DNA of 64,000 bases from Posidonia oceanica (lineage: Eukaryota > Streptophyta > Magnoliopsida > Alismatales > Posidoniaceae): assembly GCA_037176725.1 (NCBI GenBank), contig JAZBRS010000029.1, forward strand, positions 122,483,001-122,547,000, written 5' to 3'. The translations under genes were made by a program, and so were the position numbers. The notes below the pieces were generated by a model. It made no database searches. It was not told where the DNA came from and saw only the letters and a program-made list of their open reading frames with translations. This document shows positions 1 to 8,242 of the stretch, one piece after another (the first letter of the stretch is position 1; every line of letters starts with the position of its first letter).

Positions 1-185
1 AGAATTTAAGCTAAAGAGGGGGATGAGATCATGATGAGAAGCTAAGCTAAAGAGGGGGATGAGATCATGATGAGAAGTTAAGCTAAAGAGGGGGATGAGA
101 TCATGATGAGAAATTAGACTAAAGAGGGGGATGAGATCATGATGAGAATTTAAGCTAAAGAGGGGGATGAGATCATGATGAGAAG
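1..185 (-). repeat. 36-bp tandem repeat, five copies
   Basis: The motif GCTAAAGAGGGGGATGAGAT recurs at an exact 36-bp spacing (near 10, 46, 82, 118 and 154), with a few substitutions at the joins. It lies in the 3' untranslated part of element 1, downstream of its last ORF. A 36-bp period keeps reading frame, but I see no start codon or family match, so I treat it as non-coding. Confidence 0.9.
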
Positions 186-193
186 GGTTGGTT

Positions 194-303
194 GATAAGA
201 TATCGGACTTATCGGCCAGCAAAGAGGGGATGAGGGAATGATAAGAATGATAAGATATCGGACTTATCGGCCGGCAAAGAGGGGATGAGGGAATGATGAG
301 AAG
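194..303 (-). repeat. 55-bp tandem duplication with GATAAG/CTTATC motif
   Basis: Two copies start at 194 and 249. Each contains GATAAGATATCGGACTTATC, an inverted pair (GATAAG...CTTATC) that could form a small hairpin. The reverse complement matches sequence near 54170-54225 in element 2, so this part of the 3' region is shared by the autonomous and non-autonomous elements. Confidence 0.8.
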
Positions 304-465
304 AAATCATCCCATGACGCCAGGAACGTCATAGGGGAAAGAGGGAAAGAACGATACCAAGGGGCGATCAAAAGATGCCCCTGGTGTCGGGATGACACCA
401 GGGGTTAGCCAGCGCGTCCATGGCATCAAAAGCAGAGAGTGATGACAAGAGTGTCGTGCTTGTCA

Positions 466-1023
466 GACGAGTAGTTTGGGGTACCAGCCCGCAAGGGATT
501 CAGCTGAGGGCGATCAGCTGGGGACTCAGCTGAGGTGACCAGCCGAGAAGAGTGTCAGGTTGACGGACCTTTCGCCGAGCAGTTTGGGGTGCCAGCCCGC
601 AAGGGATTTAGCTGAGGGCGATCAGCTGGGGACTCGACCGGGGATGACCAGCCGAGAAGAGTATCAGGTTGACGGACCTTTCGCCGAGCAGTTTGGGGTG
701 CCAGCCCGCAGAGGATTCAGCTGAGGATGATCAGCTGGGGATGATACCGTAGGGCAGCCAAAAGATGCCCCTGGTATCAAGATGATACCAGGGGATGTCC
801 GTAGCACCCCTGGCATCAGGATGCAAAGATAAATGAGCGAGTGGATGGATGATAGGTTGACGAACCCATCGCCGAGCAGTTTGGGGTGCCAGCCCGCAGA
901 GATAATGATCCAGCTGGGGGCGACCAACTGGGGACTCGACCGGGGATGACCAGCCGAGAAGAGTATCAGGTTGACGGACCTTTCGCCGACCAGTTTGGGG
1001 TGCCAGCCCGCAGAGGATGATGA
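466..1023 (-). repeat. Degenerate 3'-UTR minisatellite of element 1
   Basis: Irregularly spaced copies of a block containing AGGTTGACGGACC, GCCGAGCAGTTTGGGGTGCC and AGCCCGC recur near 556, 665, 850 and 967. They are separated by variants of TCAGCTGGGG and CGACCGGGGATGACCAGC. The reverse complement is the CGGGCTGGCA...CTCGGCGATAGG repeat of element 2 at 51842-51988 and 53536-54215. The stretch around 740-830 carries a CCCCTGGTATC motif that also appears in element 2 near 53690. Confidence 0.8.
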
Positions 1024-1438
1024 CAGGTTGACGGACCTTTCGCCAGGCAGTTTGGGGTGCCAGCCCGCAAGGGACTCAGCTGGGGATGATCAGTTGAGGA
1101 TGATGACAGGTTGACGGACCTTTCGCCGGGCAGTTTGGGGTGCCAGCCCGCAAGGGACTCAGCTGGGGATGATCAGCTGAGGATGATGACAGGTTGACGG
1201 ACCTTTCGCCGGGCAGTTTGGGGTGCCAGCCCGCAAGGGACTCAGCTGGGGATGATCAGCTGAGGATGATGACAGGTTGACGGACCTTTCGCCGGGCAGT
1301 TTGGGGTGCCAGCCCGCAAGGGACTCAGCTGGGGATGATCAGCTGAGGATGATGACAGGTTGACGGACCTTTCGCCGGGCAGTTTGGGGTGCCAGCCCGC
1401 AAGGGACTCAGCTGGGGATGATCAGCTGAGGACGCCGG
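1024..1438 (-). repeat. 83-bp tandem repeat, five near-perfect copies
   Basis: Copies start at 1024, 1107, 1190, 1273 and 1356 with a constant 83-bp period and almost no differences, so this is a recently homogenised expansion of the degenerate repeat beside it. Each unit contains CAGGTTGACGGACC, GGGCAGTTTGGGGTGCC and a CAGCTGGGGATGATCAGCTG inverted repeat. No coding potential is evident. The interval 1440-1705 between it and the DUF7745-like ORF shows nothing recognisable. Confidence 0.92.
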
Positions 1439-1705
1439 ATGGCGTAGCTTGACGACGCGGGTCCGCAGATGTTCTGGACTCCGGATTGGGTGCTGAGGAC
1501 TTTGCTGCGTTGTGATGCCTGCAAGTCTGGTTAGAGGGCCCAAGATGATGATGATAATGATATGCAATGCGGCAAAGAGTCTTGATGTGCAAGCAGATAG
1601 CAGAAACAGTTTTCATTGATAAAGCTTGATGAGTACAATGCCTATGGCAGGCCAGAAATGTACAGCATAATCCGAAAGAAGACCACATGATGGTTGCACA
1701 AGGGC

Positions 1706-2908
1706 CTAGTCAGTTCGAGCCTTCTTCGACTGCCTGGAGTCGGGGAACAAGGGACCGCCTGGCGGGACTTCAGTGATAGGCCGGAGCTGTCGGACTTCAG
1801 CTTCATATTCAGGGGTGCATCCTACGCCTCTCACAACTGCAATGTCTGTAGATTGGACCCCATGCTGCATCAGACTAGCAAGCTTCTTGGTCGGGGCAGT
1901 TGTGCTGAGAGGGTACATCTGTAGAAGCTTGGGCGCTGTACTGTCGATGAAGGCGCCCTGCTGGAAGCCGAACTGGCGCATGACCCTGATTGGGTGGTAC
2001 TCTACGCCTGCTGTGAAGCCTGGAAGAACGATCAGTCGCGTGTCGCGCGCGCTGAAAAAGACAGTGAATGGCTCGGCTGCAGAGGGGACGATACGCCAGG
2101 TCACAGCGTCGTCAGTCAGTGCTGACAGCCTCTCGTACTCTTCTTTGACGCTCTTGTCTGCTCTGGTACGGGCGCTGCTGCAGTATGCTATGAAGGCGTG
2201 TACTTGAGGGTGCAGGAAGTCCATCTCTAAGTGCGCAGTCAGCCAGACTTGTATGAGTGCTCCGCAACCGTGGAAGTGGCGGCAGCGATGAGAAATGCGG
2301 TCCAGCCCACGATAGGTCTCTGCCAAGACAACTGGTGCCAGGTCTATGTGCTGGGTCACCACAGCTAGCGCAATCCTTGCGACCTCGATGGCCACTGTCA
2401 GTCGGCCATGAGTAAAGATCAGCTCGCCCAGAAAGCGGATGACAAATCCTCGGAGCCACAGCTCATCTCTGAGGTCAGCACGCTTGTTCATGATATCATT
2501 GAAGTGTGCAAGGCGAAGCATGGGCTCTGGTCCACTGGTGCAGATTAGTTTCTGTTGGCAGGTTCGAGTGGATAGCCCAGTCAGCTGGCTTAGGACTTCG
2601 AGATATCCGTCGCGTCTCATGAAAATAGGAGGCCCCATGATTTTTGAAAAGCCGCAGATCCGACGCACCTCTTCCAGTGTAGGTGTCAGTTCAGTCTTGC
2701 CAAAGCGGAAGACGTGGTGCGCCGGTTTCCAGAATCTTGCGGCGGCACACAGAAGGTGGCGGCTGACTTCCACATCAGCAGCCTTCAGCAGTTTAGTTGG
2801 TATGCCCCACAGGCGCAGCTTTTCACAGTCTACTTGAGTGAGCCTGCCGACCCATTCTCGCAGGGTTTCCGAGCAATGTGCAGGAGTTAGCAGAGTAGGG
2901 AAGCCCAT
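1706..2908 (-). CDS. DUF7745/plant-mobile-domain-like protein encoded by element 1
   Basis: A 400-aa ORF with an ATG start and TAG stop, in the same sense as pol and 1.5 kb downstream of it. The N-terminal third (about residues 10-110) reads like the DUF7745/plant mobile domain family of plant transposons: a tryptophan-bearing helix (LREWVGRL), an ARFWKPAHHVFRFG segment, then ELTPTLEEVRRICGF. This resembles the family pattern of an aromatic/basic stretch followed by L-T-P-T-x-E-E. The middle is alpha-helical in composition with many His and Cys residues, and the C terminus is basic (SKKARTD). Proteins with this domain occur in plant mobile elements and in domesticated host genes linked to silencing. 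The biochemical role here is unknown. The ORF is uninterrupted, unlike the gags of elements 3 and 5. Family assignment is from pattern recognition only. Confidence 0.6.
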   Translation of the reverse strand: MGFPTLLTPAHCSETLREWVGRLTQVDCEKLRLWGIPTKLLKAADVEVSRHLLCAAARFWKPAHHVFRFGKTELTPTLEEVRRICGFSKIMGPPIFMRRDGYLEVLSQLTGLSTRTCQQKLICTSGPEPMLRLAHFNDIMNKRADLRDELWLRGFVIRFLGELIFTHGRLTVAIEVARIALAVVTQHIDLAPVVLAETYRGLDRISHRCRHFHGCGALIQVWLTAHLEMDFLHPQVHAFIAYCSSARTRADKSVKEEYERLSALTDDAVTWRIVPSAAEPFTVFFSARDTRLIVLPGFTAGVEYHPIRVMRQFGFQQGAFIDSTAPKLLQMYPLSTTAPTKKLASLMQHGVQSTDIAVVRGVGCTPEYEAEVRQLRPITEVPPGGPLFPDSRQSKKARTD

Positions 2909-4441
2909 TGCGCTGATTGCAGAAGACAGGCTGATGGATGCAAAGCTTGAAGGTACCTGCTATCAATAAACAGTCAGATCTCGCAGGTATGTAATCATTG
3001 GCAATAAGAAGAAACTGAAACTGAAAATGTAGTTCCATATGCATTTAGCAGTTGATAACGGAACATAGCAGTTAAGCACTGATAAGCAGGGGGATTTTGT
3101 TGCAGTCTTGCGGACATGGGGGCGAGGGCTGGCAGGAGATCTGGACCAGCGCAGCTTGAGTGTCGTCGATGCGCTCTGCTGGGGAGAAGTACTGTCTCAG
3201 GGCCGGAGCGTGTTGCAGAGCGGAGAGATTGGCAGGAAAGGAAGGATAGACGGGGATGCATGTATGCAGGATGCAAGTGCTATGCTTATGAAGATGAGTA
3301 GTATTAGATGAATGAGTATGCTTGAATGGATTAGCATGCTCGGATGGATGGGTATGCTTGGATGGATGCTTGAATGCCCTCAGCGTACGGAGTGCTTTGG
3401 TGCCTGCTGTAGAGGAAGGGAGTGGTCCTTGACTCACTAGGTCCTACTCAGACTCTCGGCTTATTGGTGGCGCTCCGGAACAGGTGTTGGCATTATACAG
3501 ATGGTGGTGTGGTGAGGACAGGCTACTTGCTGCACTCTCAGGACCTACACCTATTCTTTCAGCTCTCACTTTTGGTTGACTCCTCCCTCATAGGTATGCA
3601 GTCTTTTTCTGCCCCTAACTAGAAGAAGGGTAAGTGTTGCTCTTGGAGGGATGTGGTAGACCCTTTTCAAGCTTAACTCCCTGGGGATCTCTAGTGATGG
3701 TATGGGGGATAACGGTGCCTGTATTTTCGGGCTGCAACTTGCTTTTTCTTCTTCTTTTTTTTTTGTTTTTTGCTTTACTTGCTTTTTTCCCCTTTTTTTT
3801 TTTGGTTTTTGTTCTATCTTTTTTCTCTTTTTTTTTTTTCGCTTGTTGTTTTGCTTTTCTCTTCTTTTTTTTTTTTCAGGCTTTTGCTATCCCCATTTTG
3901 GTGGCAAAAGGAGGGAGCTTGAATTGTAATAGATTTAGGCTTTGGGTCTGCTGTGTGATGGGTAGAAGGAACAGGGTTAGACTGCACACCCTTATCTCTA
4001 GGGCCGGCCTGTGTCTTCGTCTTCTGTCCCTTGGATGTGCCCAAGCCTAGATGTCTACTCTCACCTTTTTCAGGCTCACACCCTAACATTTTTTCTCCCT
4101 CAGAGGTGTATGTCCTCGTGAGATTAGACAGTTTGCCTGTCCTTGTTGGTGGTGGCTCCCTCACTTGCTAAGACATCTAAGTAGTGCCGGGTGAGGCAGG
4201 GTGACTCTTTCCAGAGCAGGCAAGCACTTCCGGTTGTCATCACCGGGCCAAAGCTGAAAGAATGACGATGATGATTTGAAAAGAAAGGGGGCAAGAGCTG
4301 AAAGGATGACGATGATGATGATTTGAATAGGGATGTAAAAGTTGAAAGGATGACGATGATGATTTGAAACAGAGTTGAAGCAAGAAGGCGAGAATGAAAA
4401 TGCAAGTGGGAGAAGGGCATCTGCAATGGGGCCGCTTTCGG
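2909..4441 (-). other. Untranslated spacer between pol and the DUF7745-like ORF
   Basis: No convincing ORF is present in either direction. Read in element sense, it contains a strongly purine-rich stretch (complement of the T/C-rich run at 3735-3882) and the GATGAC repeat near the pol end. The purine run is not followed by an LTR start, so it is not the polypurine tract that primes plus-strand synthesis before the 3' LTR. A short run of ATGGAT/GGATGG repeats lies around 3300-3370. Confidence 0.6.
4251..4376 (-). repeat. ~43-bp tandem repeat, three copies, GATGACGATGATGATTTGAA core
   Basis: Three imperfect copies share a GCTGAAAGGATGACGATGAT-type core and lie just downstream of the pol stop in element 1. 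Copy-to-copy differences include one extra GAT triplet. No function is apparent. Confidence 0.8.
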
Positions 4442-7400
4442 CTACTGATAGTACTTCTTGAGATAGCAGAGGTTGACGGGCTCAGACTGCTCAATCTGGT
4501 CCATATCCTCAAGAGTCACAGCGCCTCCCGAAAAGATCTGTTTGACCACAAAGGGGCCGCGCCAATTGGGTCGGAATTTCCCTCGACCGTCAGGCAAATG
4601 AATGGCGCGCAAGACAAGGTCCCCTGGCTGAAAGCTTCTGGACTGGACCTTCTTCAAGAATGCTTTGGCCATCCGCTTCTGATAGCAGTGAGCGTTGTGC
4701 ATGGCTTGCAATCTGCGCTCATCAATCAAGTTCAGTTGGACGCAGCGGTCTTCGACCCATTCTGCTTCTTCCAACTCAGCTTCCCGTAGGATCCGCAGAG
4801 AGGGAATCTCCACTTCAACAGGTAACACTGCTTCTATGCCGTACACCAGAGAGTACGGGGTGGCTCCTGTAGAGGTCCGTATTGATGTCCTGTACGCCCA
4901 GAGTGCGTACGGGAGCTTGTCATGCCAATCCTTGTGGATTTCTGCCATTTTCTTCAGGATCTTGACAATGTTCTTGTTTGCAGATTCCACTGCTCCGTTC
5001 ATCTGAGGCCGATAAGGCGAGGATCGATGGTGCTTGATCTTGAGACTTTGCAGGTATTCTTCGATCCTTTTGGCAATGAAGTTTGAGCTGTTATCCGAGA
5101 TGACAGAGTATGGGACCCCATACCGGGCAACAATATTGTTTCTGATAAATTTTTCTGTTGCCGCAGCGGTGACTGTCCTGTAAGAGGCCGCTTCCACCCA
5201 CTTGGTAAAGTAATCAATCGCCACCAGAATGTAACGATGACCATTTGAAGCAGCGGGGTGGATGGCGCCGATGACATCGATCCCCCAGGTGGAGAAAGGC
5301 CATGGCGAAGACATATTGTGCAGCTGATGTGGAGGGGCCTTGATGAAGTTACCATGAATTTGACAGTTATGGCATCTACGCACGAACCGGCAGCAGTCGG
5401 CTTCCATGGTCTGCCAGAAATATCCTTGAAGCATGATCTTCTTGGCCAGGAGGACGCCGTTCATGTGCGGGCCACAGGTTCCCGCATGCACTTGGAGCAT
5501 TAGCGTGTCAGCCTCCGATTTGTTCAGGCAGCGCAGTAGCATCTGATTGTATGACCTTCTGTACAGCTGCCCGGCCCCTAACACATACTTTGACGCCAGA
5601 CGCGCCAAAGTTCTCTTGTCTGCTGCCGTGGTATCAGGAGGAAAGTTACCAGACTCCAGGAAAGATTTTATGTCTTGATACCAGGGCTGCCCCTCTGCGG
5701 GATCCGCTTCTTCTATGCTCATGCAGTATGCAGGCTGCTCAATGCGAGTGACTGATACATCCACAGTGCTGTCTTCTGATATAGTGAGCCAGGATGCTAG
5801 AGTTGCTAGTGCGTCTGCATACGCGTTCTTCGCTCTGTTCAGGTATGTGAAGCGGATGCTCTTGAATTCTTTCATCAGCCTCAGCAGGTGTTCGTGATAC
5901 GGCACAAGCTTGGGATCTTTTGTCTTCCAATCGCCGTTCACTTGAGAAATCACCAGCATGGCATCGCCGTGCACATGCAGCTTCTGCGCCTCATGCTCGA
6001 GGGCGACTTTCAACCCCAGGATGCATGCTTCGTATTCTGCTTCGTTGTTTGTGCAGGTGAAAGTCAGCTTCCTCGCGAAAGGAGTCATCTGTCCTTGGGG
6101 CGTGGTCAGCACTGCGCCTACGCCTCGACCCTTCTTGTTGACTGCACCATCAAAGTAGAGCTGCCATTCCTCTGCTTCTTCAGGATCTTTCTGCTCAGAG
6201 TCCTCCATTGCAAAGAGAATGTCTTCATCAGGGAACTGCGTCTGGAGGGGTTGGTATTCAGGCAGAGGGAGGTCAGCAAGATGGTCTGCCATTGCTTGAC
6301 CCTTCATGGATTTCTGTGTGACGAAGGTGATGTCGTACTGAGACAATAACACCTGCCACTTAGCACATCTGCCCACCATGGCCGGCTTCTGGAAGAGGAA
6401 TTTGATGGGATCGTGCCGGCATAAGAGCTGTACTGGGTATGCCATCATGTAGTGCCTCAGCTTCTGTGCAGCCCAGACAAGGGACAAGCAAGTCTTCTCT
6501 AGTGTTGTGTACCTAGCTTCACATTCATTAAATTTCTTGCTCAGGTAGTAGATAGCGCGCTCCTTTCTACCAGATTCGTCATGTTGGCCCAAGACGGCGC
6601 CCATGGAATGCTGCGTGGTAGAAAGGTAGAGAAGCAAAGGTCTCCCCGGCGTAGGCGGGACCAGGACAGGAGGCTTGATCAGCAGCTGCTTGATCTTGGC
6701 AAATGCAGCCTGGCACTCCTCGCTCCAGTGAATCTGCGCATTCTTCCTTAAGAGCTTGAATATGGGTTCGCAGATGGGCGTAAGCTGTGCAATGAAGCGA
6801 CTGATATATTGTAAACGCCCAAGCAGACTTCTGACTTCCTTTTCAGTTCTAGGGGGTGGCATGTCCACGATGGCTTGTGCTTTCAACGGGTCCACCTCAA
6901 TCCCCCTTTGGCTAACAATGTAGCCGAGCAATTTGCCAGAAGATACCCCGAATACGCACTTCTTGGGATTCAGGCGCAGCTTGTACTTCTGTAGACGGTC
7001 AAAGAGCTTTCTGAGACAGGCAAGATGATCCTCGGGCTCTTTGGTTTTGGCGATCATATCGTCTACGTAGACCTCCACTTCTTGGTGCATGAGGTCGTGG
7101 AATAGCGCAGTCATGGCCCTTTGATAGGTTGCACCAGCATTCTTCAGGCCGAACGGCATGACTTGGTAGCAGAAGACTCCCCAAGGGGTGATGAATGAAG
7201 TCTTTTCCATGTCCTCTTCTGCCATTTTGATCTGATTGTATCCAGAAAAGCCGTCCATGAAGGAGAGCATCTTGTGGCCTGCTGTATTGTCGACTAGGAC
7301 GTCAATGTGAGGCAATGGAAAATCGTCCTTGGGACTCGCCTTGTTCAGGTCCCTATAGTCGATACAGATCCGGATTCGGCCATCTTTCTTGGGCACAGGT

Positions 7401-8242
7401 ACAATGTTTGCCAGCCATTCAGGATAAAGAACGACCTTCAGAAAGTTGACTCCAAGCTGCTTCATTATCTCTTCTTTGATCATGAGCAGCCACTGCGGTC
7501 GCCATCTTCTTAGTTTCTGCTTTACTGGCTTGGCATCCGGATTTAAGGGCAGATTGTGCACCACTATCTCTATGTCAAGGCCGACCATATCTTCATAACT
7601 CCAGGCGAAGACATCCGCATATTCTTTCAGGAATGCGATGAATTCTGCTCGGGCCCGGGCGGACAGCTGGGCACTGATGCAAACTTCTCTGACTTCCTCA
7701 GCTGTGCCGATGTTGACAACCTCCGTTTCTTCTTCAACATGGAGATTGGGGCCTTCTGGGTCGTCGTCATAGGGCCGGAACTCGGGCAAAGGTTCGTCAG
7801 TCTCGTCCATGCCCGTATCATCTTCCTCTCCATAGGCAATAAGTTCTGAGAGGATCTCTTTCTCGAAGGAAGGGTTTGTGATGTTGAAAGAGTGCATGTG
7901 TTCCGCTGCTTGGCCCTGGTGACGCTTCAGGATGGTCACGCTTACTCGAGTATTCTTGTAGCCTCGGTGCGCGACCTCCGTCCCAGCAACTCCTTCTGTT
8001 GTTTGCTCTGGCCTGACTAGCTCTGCTGAGTGCTCTGTTGATACTGCTGATGGCTTAGCTGACTCTACTGCTGATACTGCTGACTGTTCTACCGCTGAGG
8101 CATTCTGCTCTGCTGCTGAGGCATTCTGCTCTGTTACTGCTGCTGCATGTACTGCTGATGTTCCTCCCTCTAGGTCTTCTAGTGTGCTTGTGGGGGATAC
8201 GCCAGACTGGCGGCTGATCTGGTTACTGCTGCTCGGTATTGT
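4442..8242 (-). CDS. pol: Pol polyprotein: reverse transcriptase, RNase H, second RNase H, integrase
   Basis: Residues are counted from the valine codon at 7939; the open frame extends a further 101 codons upstream to 8242. Reverse transcriptase spans roughly 165-340, with the palm aspartate in FMDGFSGYNQ (D229), MPFGLKNAGATYQRAM, and YVDD at 291-294. A first RNase H-like connection domain follows (about 430-556). A second RNase H of the Tat lineage (592-716) keeps D597, E633, D659 and D709. Integrase has an HHCC zinc site (H818, H825, C856, C859) and a D,D(35)E triad (D888, D949, E985). The C terminus ends in a typical GRGKFRPNWRGPFVVKQ segment. All catalytic residues are present and no stop interrupts the frame. 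The first ATG in frame is at 7897, so the protein is probably made as a fusion with Gag-Pro. The N-terminal extension is a low-complexity Ala/Ser/Val/Glu linker. Confidence 0.93.
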   Translation of the reverse strand, partial: TIPSSSNQISRQSGVSPTSTLEDLEGGTSAVHAAAVTEQNASAAEQNASAVEQSAVSAVESAKPSAVSTEHSAELVRPEQTTEGVAGTEVAHRGYKNTRVSVTILKRHQGQAAEHMHSFNITNPSFEKEILSELIAYGEEDDTGMDETDEPLPEFRPYDDDPEGPNLHVEEETEVVNIGTAEEVREVCISAQLSARARAEFIAFLKEYADVFAWSYEDMVGLDIEIVVHNLPLNPDAKPVKQKLRRWRPQWLLMIKEEIMKQLGVNFLKVVLYPEWLANIVPVPKKDGRIRICIDYRDLNKASPKDDFPLPHIDVLVDNTAGHKMLSFMDGFSGYNQIKMAEEDMEKTSFITPWGVFCYQVMPFGLKNAGATYQRAMTALFHDLMHQEVEVYVDDMIAKTKEPEDHLACLRKLFDRLQKYKLRLNPKKCVFGVSSGKLLGYIVSQRGIEVDPLKAQAIVDMPPPRTEKEVRSLLGRLQYISRFIAQLTPICEPIFKLLRKNAQIHWSEECQAAFAKIKQLLIKPPVLVPPTPGRPLLLYLSTTQHSMGAVLGQHDESGRKERAIYYLSKKFNECEARYTTLEKTCLSLVWAAQKLRHYMMAYPVQLLCRHDPIKFLFQKPAMVGRCAKWQVLLSQYDITFVTQKSMKGQAMADHLADLPLPEYQPLQTQFPDEDILFAMEDSEQKDPEEAEEWQLYFDGAVNKKGRGVGAVLTTPQGQMTPFARKLTFTCTNNEAEYEACILGLKVALEHEAQKLHVHGDAMLVISQVNGDWKTKDPKLVPYHEHLLRLMKEFKSIRFTYLNRAKNAYADALATLASWLTISEDSTVDVSVTRIEQPAYCMSIEEADPAEGQPWYQDIKSFLESGNFPPDTTAADKRTLARLASKYVLGAGQLYRRSYNQMLLRCLNKSEADTLMLQVHAGTCGPHMNGVLLAKKIMLQGYFWQTMEADCCRFVRRCHNCQIHGNFIKAPPHQLHNMSSPWPFSTWGIDVIGAIHPAASNGHRYILVAIDYFTKWVEAASYRTVTAAATEKFIRNNIVARYGVPYSVISDNSSNFIAKRIEEYLQSLKIKHHRSSPYRPQMNGAVESANKNIVKILKKMAEIHKDWHDKLPYALWAYRTSIRTSTGATPYSLVYGIEAVLPVEVEIPSLRILREAELEEAEWVEDRCVQLNLIDERRLQAMHNAHCYQKRMAKAFLKKVQSRSFQPGDLVLRAIHLPDGRGKFRPNWRGPFVVKQIFSGGAVTLEDMDQIEQSEPVNLCYLKKYYQ

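Noticed and set aside
1024..1438. CRISPR-like regular repeats
   Set aside because: Units are contiguous with no unique spacers, and the context is a plant retrotransposon.
3735..3882. Purine-rich (minus strand) run as the polypurine tract of element 1
   Set aside because: No LTR start follows it; the element continues with the DUF7745-like ORF and repeats.
3634..4050. 138-codon hydrophobic ORF on the plus strand
   Set aside because: It consists of T-rich low complexity giving Phe/Leu runs and lies antisense in an element spacer.
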